A stretch of 64,000 nucleotides of DNA from an uncultured Roseibium sp. (GTDB taxonomy: Bacteria; Pseudomonadota; Alphaproteobacteria; Rhizobiales; Stappiaceae): positions 930,001-994,000 of the forward strand of contig NZ_OY780958.1 of the NCBI RefSeq assembly GCF_963675985.1. The letters are read 5' to 3'. Shown in pieces: positions 58,958 to 64,000 of the stretch. The notes beneath the pieces were generated by a model that did not search any database, had not been told where the DNA came from, and was given only the letters and a program-made list of their open reading frames with translations. Position 1 is the first letter of the stretch, and every line of letters starts with the position of its first letter. The translations under genes were made by a program, and so were the position numbers.

Positions 58958-60241
58958 ATGTACGTAACAAGAGCACAGCTTGAGAATATTAGGATCATTT
59001 CAAAGTTCGAACTCGACCTTACTAAAGGAGAATCAGCTGGCTGGCATGTCATTCTAGGTGACAACGGTTCTGGGAAATCCACGCTTATGCGCGCCCTCGC
59101 GATAGCTCTGATAGGTCCGGAAAATGCAGCCGCACTACGCCAAGATTGGTCTGCTTGGCTTGCAGGTGATGCGGAATCTGGAAGTATTTCTCTTACTATT
59201 CGAGCGGACTCGAATCTAGATCGGTGGGCTGATAAAGGTAAAACGGCAAACAAGCCAATTAGGCCACGAGTTTCATTCTCTAGTCAAAATGTAAATGCGG
59301 AATTGGTTTCTGCCGAGTTCAATGGTGAATACACAAAGCGCACTGTTTGGGGAAGTGGCTCGGGTTGGTTCTCCGCCGCCTTTGGCCCGTTTCGCCGCTT
59401 TCGTGGGGGCGATCGAGAGTACGAAAAGCTCTACTATAGTCATCCTCGGCTGGCAGCACATTTGTCAGCTTTTGGAGAGGATGTTGCACTTTCCGAGGCT
59501 TTAGCATGGATTAAGAACATCCAATTTCGAGCGCTCGAGAAAGATTCAAGTGCTCGTGCTCTTACGCAAGGGATAATTCATTTCATTAATCAATCAGAGC
59601 TTCTTCCTCATAACGCGCGGATTGAAGAAATCACTTCATCTGGCGTGATGGTCGATAATGGAGCCGGAACCCGTGTGCCGGTTGAGGAAATGTCTGACGG
59701 GTATCGTTCTATTCTTTCTATGACCTTTGAGCTTCTCCGAGCGATGGATGCAGCCTTTGGGACAGAGACCCTAGTGCACGCACTTAACACAAATAATGGC
59801 ACCGTAGAGCTTCCAGGCGTAATTCTTATTGACGAGATAGATGCGCACCTCCACCCAGCTTGGCAAAAACGCATCGGAAATTGGTTCACAGACCGCTTTC
59901 CGAAGGCTCAGTTTTTTGTCACTACTCATAGCCCAATTATTTGCCAAGCTGCTGAGCGGGGCTCTATCTGGCGTCTGGCTAGCCCTGGGACAGATGAGCC
60001 CTCAGGGCGTGTTATCGGGCAAGACCTTGAGCGTTTGATTTATGGCAATGTTTTGGAAGCTTACTCTACCGAATATTTCGGCACCGATGTGACCCGCTCA
60101 CGAGCCTCAAAGGATATGTTACGCCAACTCGCTGAGCTTAATCGTAAAAGCCTCAGGGGTGCTCTTTCTCCAGATGAGGAAGAAGAGCGTTCCATACTGC
60201 AACGCCGTATGCCTAGTCGCGCAAGCAATTTGCAGGAGTGA
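58958..60241 (+). CDS. Septu-like (PtuA-type) AAA/ABC ATPase
   Basis: 427 residues from ATG 58958 with AAGGAG 7 bases upstream. An SMC/ABC-type ATPase of the overcoming-lysogenisation class: Walker A GDNGSGKST at residues 34-42, a signature-like MSDGYRSILSM near 245, Walker B ILIDEIDAHLHP near 288-299 and the H-loop TTHSPII near 326. In Septu, PtuA forms a complex with the HNH nuclease PtuB, and the HNH gene follows here by 7 bases. AT-richer codon use than the chromosome points to horizontal transfer. An anti-phage role is inferred from the pairing. Confidence 0.8.
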   Translation: MYVTRAQLENIRIISKFELDLTKGESAGWHVILGDNGSGKSTLMRALAIALIGPENAAALRQDWSAWLAGDAESGSISLTIRADSNLDRWADKGKTANKPIRPRVSFSSQNVNAELVSAEFNGEYTKRTVWGSGSGWFSAAFGPFRRFRGGDREYEKLYYSHPRLAAHLSAFGEDVALSEALAWIKNIQFRALEKDSSARALTQGIIHFINQSELLPHNARIEEITSSGVMVDNGAGTRVPVEEMSDGYRSILSMTFELLRAMDAAFGTETLVHALNTNNGTVELPGVILIDEIDAHLHPAWQKRIGNWFTDRFPKAQFFVTTHSPIICQAAERGSIWRLASPGTDEPSGRVIGQDLERLIYGNVLEAYSTEYFGTDVTRSRASKDMLRQLAELNRKSLRGALSPDEEEERSILQRRMPSRASNLQE

Positions 60242-60248
60242 TTCTTGG

Positions 60249-61055
60249 ATGCTCCATCTGTCTGACCCTAACCTACCAGCCAGAGTCTCAGCGAAGCTTG
60301 CGGAATACCAGGACGAGATCGACGAGGTCGAAAATTATGCTGAACGAGTCACTCTGGGAAAGAGCAGATTTAGTTCGCGTAACACTACCACCAACGCCAC
60401 TTTTCGGGTTGTTCGCGCACGCTTATCGGAAATGTGTTCTGGAGCGCAACGCTGCGTATATTGCGAGGACTCGGTTGGTGACGAAGTCGAACATATCAAA
60501 CCTAAAGACCTGTACCCAGAAGACGTCTTTCGTTGGCCTAATTACATCTATGCTTGCGGACCTTGCAATGGGGGAAAGAACAATAAATTTGCTGTGATAA
60601 ACCAAGGGAATTTGGTGATAGTCACTCGGCCTAGAGGAGCACCTATCACGCCCCCCAGTCTTGGCGATCCCGCATTTATCAATCCGCGTACAGAAGACCC
60701 GCTCGCGTTTCTCACAATAGACCTTCTTGGGACTTTTCTTATATTGCCTTGCGAGGGGCTGGACCCTGTAGCTGAAAGTCGTGCGAAATTCACTATAGAA
60801 GTTCTGAATCTCAATCGCGACCTCTTGCTTGACGCGCGCCAGAACGCATTTGGTGGCTACCGTGCACGGTTGTTAGAATACCGACACCGTCGGGATGATG
60901 GTGCTGACGTCAACGAGTTAAACGCGCTGCGTGATGATCTATTAGCCACCCCGCACCCCACAGTGTGGGCTGAAATGAAGCGTCAAGCTCCCTTTATACC
61001 GACGCTGCAAGATCTTTTCGAAGCGGTTCCCGAGGCCAATGAGTGGTTAGATTAG
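60249..61055 (+). CDS. Septu-like (PtuB-type) HNH endonuclease
   Basis: 268 residues from ATG 60249, AGGAG about 10 bases upstream overlapping the ATPase stop region. The HNH fold with zinc Cys pairs: C69-x2-C72 in RCVYCEDSVG, E81-H82 of EVEHIKPKDLYP, W96-x-N98 in RWPNYIYACGPCNGGKNNKF and C103-x2-C106, N107, K110. This I-E-H-x-x-P-K and W-x-N-x-x-x-x-C-x-x-C pattern is the one seen in PtuB and retron-associated HNH proteins. No reverse transcriptase is present, so this is Septu-like rather than a retron. Later residues are helical. Confidence 0.85.
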   Translation: MLHLSDPNLPARVSAKLAEYQDEIDEVENYAERVTLGKSRFSSRNTTTNATFRVVRARLSEMCSGAQRCVYCEDSVGDEVEHIKPKDLYPEDVFRWPNYIYACGPCNGGKNNKFAVINQGNLVIVTRPRGAPITPPSLGDPAFINPRTEDPLAFLTIDLLGTFLILPCEGLDPVAESRAKFTIEVLNLNRDLLLDARQNAFGGYRARLLEYRHRRDDGADVNELNALRDDLLATPHPTVWAEMKRQAPFIPTLQDLFEAVPEANEWLD

Positions 61056-61279
61056 AATTGAAAATTTGAAAATTATAATCACGTGGGCGTACAACAATCC
61101 AGCGTGACCAAAATTCTCCTTCGGTGAACAAACCTAGATTAGGTTTTACCAAATTGCCTCCGTGTTCTTGATACACAGCTTAATCCACTGTTCTAGCCGC
61201 CCACTTCCTTTCGCCCCGAGTTCCCTGCGGCTCTTAGAAAACCACGGGTCAAGGCGCCACGACCGCGCTGGTTTTGGCT

Positions 61280-62188
61280 CTATCCCGCCTCCAACCCCTC
61301 CTCACTCAACGCAAGTGCCAACTGATTGGCAAACCTTGCCGAGGCCACGGACAGCGTCCGGCCCTTGGCCTGTAAGAGGGCCAGGTGGCCGAAGTCGATG
61401 TCGCGGCGGGGCAGGGGGCGGAAGGCGAGGCGGGTGTCGTTGGCGATGTCGAGGCCGATGGGGAACTGGAAGCCGACGGCCTTTTCGTTCTGGACGTAGT
61501 GGCGCATGAACTCGAAGGAATCCGCCTCGATGGTGTGGGAGAGCTTCTTGGTCATACGCCCGGCGGCGAGGTCGAGCAGGTAGCGGATGCCGATGTGGGG
61601 TGGCGGGACCACGTGGGGGAATTCCAGGCAGTCGCGCAGGCGCAGGGTTTCCTTAGCCGCCAGCGGATGATCCACGGCCATGACCGCGTAGACCGGCTGT
61701 TCCACCGACACGATCACGTCGAATTCCTCCAGGTGGCGCGGCTCGAACACCAGGGCGAGATCGCTTTGAAAGCTGCGCAGGTCTTCCTCCGCCCTGTCCC
61801 GGTCGCGCACATGGATGGAAAAGGTGACGCCCGGATGCTCGGTGCGGTAGGCGGCGATGTGTTTGGGCATGAAATAGGGCTGGATCGCCTGGGAACAGGC
61901 AATGGAGACATGGCCGCGCCGTAGGCCCGACAGGTCCGCCACCTGGCTGCGGACCCGTTCCAGGTCGGCGATCTGGGCGCGGATGTGCTGGATCAGAAGC
62001 TCCCCGGCCGGGTTGAGGCGCACGCCGCGGGGCAGGCGCTCGAAGATCGGCGCGCCGAATTCCTCCTCGAACCGCTGGATTCGCCGGTTCAGCGCCGACG
62101 ACGTGATGTTCATGTCTTCGGCCGCCTTGCGGATCGAACCGGCTTTTGCAACGGCCTCGATCAGGGACAGGGTCGTCAAGTGCTTCAT
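61280..62188 (-). CDS. LysR family transcriptional regulator
   Basis: 302 residues from ATG 62188. Winged helix LTTLSLIEAVAKAGSIRKAA, then TSSALNRRIQRFEEEFGAPI and FERLPRGVRLNPAGELL; the GalR-like effector domain follows. It diverges from a family-5 ABC transporter operon and probably controls it. The 224 bases between it and the HNH gene contain no gene; composition returns to GC-rich at about 61.2 kb. Confidence 0.92.
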   Translation of the reverse strand: MKHLTTLSLIEAVAKAGSIRKAAEDMNITSSALNRRIQRFEEEFGAPIFERLPRGVRLNPAGELLIQHIRAQIADLERVRSQVADLSGLRRGHVSIACSQAIQPYFMPKHIAAYRTEHPGVTFSIHVRDRDRAEEDLRSFQSDLALVFEPRHLEEFDVIVSVEQPVYAVMAVDHPLAAKETLRLRDCLEFPHVVPPPHIGIRYLLDLAAGRMTKKLSHTIEADSFEFMRHYVQNEKAVGFQFPIGLDIANDTRLAFRPLPRRDIDFGHLALLQAKGRTLSVASARFANQLALALSEEGLEAG

Positions 62189-62339
62189 ATCGCGCGCCAA
62201 TTTGTCGAGTGCTGCATTTTCAGAAGCAGATTACTGCAAAAATAGCATTAGAAAGAAGCGCTTTTTAAAGCAAAGCTCTCCCCCAAGGGCGCGGCCATCG
62301 CCTTCCAGGTGGCGCCGTCCAGCCAAGAGGGGACCAGAA

Positions 62340-63965
62340 ATGACACTTGAGACTTCCCGGAGATCTTTCCTGAAAGCGGGCGGCGCCACGGTGCTGAGCG
62401 CATCCATGCTGCCGTTCCTGAAAAGCCTGCCGGCCGAAGCCGCCGGCAATGACGTGATCGTCGCCGTGACCGGCCAGACCATGAACAGCCTCGACATTCA
62501 CCGCACCGGCACCAATCGCGCCAGCTACCAGGTCGCGGTCAACGCCTATGACCGGCTGGTCAGCTTTGGCACCAAGACGTTGCCCGACGGCAGCCTGTCC
62601 TACGATTATTCCGTGATCGAGCCGGAAGTCGCCGAAAGCTGGGAAACCTCCGAGGACGGCAAGACAATCACCTTCAAGCTGCGCGCCGACGGCAAGTTCC
62701 AGGACGGGTCGCCGATCACCGCCCATGACGTCAAATGGTCCTTCGACCGGGCGGTTTCCGTCGGCGGTTTCCCGACCGTGCAGATGAAGGCCGGCTCCCT
62801 GGAAAAGCCGGAACAGTTCGAGGCGGTCGACGACCTGACCTTCGTGCTCAAGCTGCCCCATCCCTCCAAGCTGAGCCTGCCGGATCTCGCCGTGCCGGTG
62901 CCGATGATCATCAACTCCAAGGTGGCCAAGGCCCATGCGACCGCCGACGATCCCTGGGCGATGGAATACCTGCACAAGACCCCGGCCGGGTCCGGCGGGT
63001 TCAAGATCCTGTCCTGGAAGCCGGGCGAGCAGCTCGTTTACGAGCGCAACGACAATTACACCTCCGGTCCCGTGCCCGCGGTGAAGCGGGTGGTGATCCG
63101 CGAAGTACCGAGCCCGGCGACCCGCCGCGCCCTGTTCGAGCGCGGCGACGTGCAGATCTCCTTCGACATGCCCAACAAGGATGCCAAGGAACTGGCCGGC
63201 ATGGACGGCCTGACCGTGAACACCACGCCGGTGGAAAACGCCTTCTACTGCCTGTGTCCGAACCTGATCTTCGAACCGTTCAAGGACAAGCGCGTGCGCC
63301 AGGCCATCGCATGGTCGGTGCCTTACGAGGAAGTGTTCCAGACAGCGGCCTACGGCCGGGGCAACCCCATGTGGGGCGGGGAGAGCACGAGCCCGGCGGA
63401 TATCGCCTGGCCGCAGAAATTCCCCTATACGACCGATCTCGACAAGGCGAAGGCCCTGCTTGATGAGGCCGGCTACAAGGACGGCTTCGAGGTGCCGCTT
63501 TCCATCGCGCTTGACCAGTCCGACTGGATGGAACCGGCGGCCCTGCTGATCCAGGAAAACCTGGCGAAGATCGGCATCAAGGCGCCGATCGACAAGATCC
63601 CCGGCGCCAACTGGCGGACCGCTTCGCTGGTCGAGAAGCGCCTGGCCCTGCCGCTGGAAACCTTCGGCGGCTGGCTGAACTATCCCTGCTACTACTTCTT
63701 CTGGGCCTATCTGGACGGCCATCTCTTCAACGCCTCCAACTACCGCAACGAGGAAATCGAAAAGCTGACCGGCGAGACGCTCTACATGTCGGTCGACGAT
63801 CCGGACTACGCGCCGAAGATCAAGCGCATGATCGAGATCGCCTGGGACGAGGTTCCGCGCATCGCCTTGTGGCAGCCGGCGGTCAATGTCGGCCTGCGCC
63901 AGGTGGACGGCTACGAGTACTGGTTCCACCGCCAGCTCGACGGCCGCACCCTGAAGAAGGTCTGA
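62340..63965 (+). CDS. ABC transporter substrate-binding protein, family 5
   Basis: 541 residues from ATG 62340 (GAGGGGA upstream); longer readings run into the LysR gene. Twin-arginine-like signal (TSRRSFLKAGGATVLSASML), then SYDYSVIEPEVAESWETSED and FKLRADGKFQDGSPITAHDV, the family-5 signature (peptides, opines, nickel, oligosaccharides). DKRVRQAIAWSVPYEEVFQT follows. It would deliver a peptide-like or other polar ligand to the permease encoded next. Confidence 0.92.
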   Translation: MTLETSRRSFLKAGGATVLSASMLPFLKSLPAEAAGNDVIVAVTGQTMNSLDIHRTGTNRASYQVAVNAYDRLVSFGTKTLPDGSLSYDYSVIEPEVAESWETSEDGKTITFKLRADGKFQDGSPITAHDVKWSFDRAVSVGGFPTVQMKAGSLEKPEQFEAVDDLTFVLKLPHPSKLSLPDLAVPVPMIINSKVAKAHATADDPWAMEYLHKTPAGSGGFKILSWKPGEQLVYERNDNYTSGPVPAVKRVVIREVPSPATRRALFERGDVQISFDMPNKDAKELAGMDGLTVNTTPVENAFYCLCPNLIFEPFKDKRVRQAIAWSVPYEEVFQTAAYGRGNPMWGGESTSPADIAWPQKFPYTTDLDKAKALLDEAGYKDGFEVPLSIALDQSDWMEPAALLIQENLAKIGIKAPIDKIPGANWRTASLVEKRLALPLETFGGWLNYPCYYFFWAYLDGHLFNASNYRNEEIEKLTGETLYMSVDDPDYAPKIKRMIEIAWDEVPRIALWQPAVNVGLRQVDGYEYWFHRQLDGRTLKKV

Positions 63966-63970
63966 CCGCC

Positions 63971-64000
63971 ATGCCGGGCCGCCTGAAAACAGTGCTGATC
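63971..64000 (+). CDS. Start of the next gene, probably ABC permease (partial)
   Basis: ATG 63971, five bases after the previous stop, reads MPGRLKTVLI and leaves the window. Order and spacing fit a DppB-type permease, but ten residues do not prove it. Confidence 0.4.
   Translation, partial: MPGRLKTVLI

Noticed and set aside
57641..61055. Retron
   Set aside because: The HNH/ATPase pair resembles retron effectors, but there is no reverse transcriptase or msr-msd-like RNA that I can recognise.
61902..62339. 146-residue N-terminal extension of the ABC binding protein
   Set aside because: It would run through the divergent LysR gene; the signal peptide and ribosome site fix the start at 62340.

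Overview
The window is GC-rich chromosomal DNA of an alphaproteobacterium. The gene set (BA14K and DUF6455 proteins, osmoregulated periplasmic glucan genes, TRAP/TAXI transport, a fused glycine-to-betaine methyltransferase, gatA and gatB far apart) suggests a marine member of the Hyphomicrobiales, for example a Stappia/Roseibium-like organism. That placement is inference from gene content only. I see no rRNA, tRNA, CRISPR array, insertion sequence or phage integrase.

Layout. 0-9 kb: end of gatA, an FAD oxidoreductase of the L-2-hydroxyglutarate oxidase type, a GIY-YIG gene broken by one stop codon, the opgG - small gene - opgH locus, a transglutaminase-like protein and a YjhX homologue. Several copies of a dispersed palindromic repeat lie between these genes. 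9-13.8 kb: a proton-type P-ATPase followed by a PPK2 kinase, then a TetR regulator and a DUF1772 membrane protein diverging from a nested palindromic operator. 13.8-20.5 kb: small unknown membrane and zinc-ribbon proteins, a DUF6455 protein, a FliK-like/FlhB-C-like export pair and a RelB/YafQ toxin-antitoxin pair. 20.5-27 kb: gatB, a long structured leader, glycine/sarcosine-dimethylglycine methyltransferase, metK, a GNAT enzyme and a GST.

27-31 kb is an accessory cassette: a LysR regulator, an internally deleted SpvB/Rhs-type toxin that keeps its HINT tail, and an unknown small protein. It is bounded by a 70-bp direct repeat that matches the 3' end of a DUF2147 gene. 31-38 kb: Sel1 and BA14K proteins, then a TAXI-TRAP transporter with a decarboxylase-like amidohydrolase, divergent from a LysR regulator. 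38-46 kb: a caspase-like protease overlapping a YceI-OmpA fusion, two small genes that share an unusual operator, a large MscS channel and a GFA protein.

46-52.8 kb is the most coherent unit. An NsrR-type regulator with an operator at its own promoter faces a second operator in front of cydA-cydB-cydX, a Tat-exported sulfide:quinone reductase, a DUF5368 protein, a SLAC1/TDT channel and a periplasmic DsrE-like protein. It reads as NO-regulated sulfide oxidation feeding a sulfide- and NO-tolerant terminal oxidase. 52.9-57.6 kb: PepSY and DUF2946 proteins, an SDR, an Acg-type nitroreductase and a headless Lrp remnant. 57.6-61.2 kb is an AT-richer defence-like island: a HEPN protein divergent from a Septu-like ATPase/HNH pair, with an unexplained 436-base spacer that holds a strong terminator. 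The window ends with a LysR regulator divergent from a family-5 ABC peptide-type transporter.
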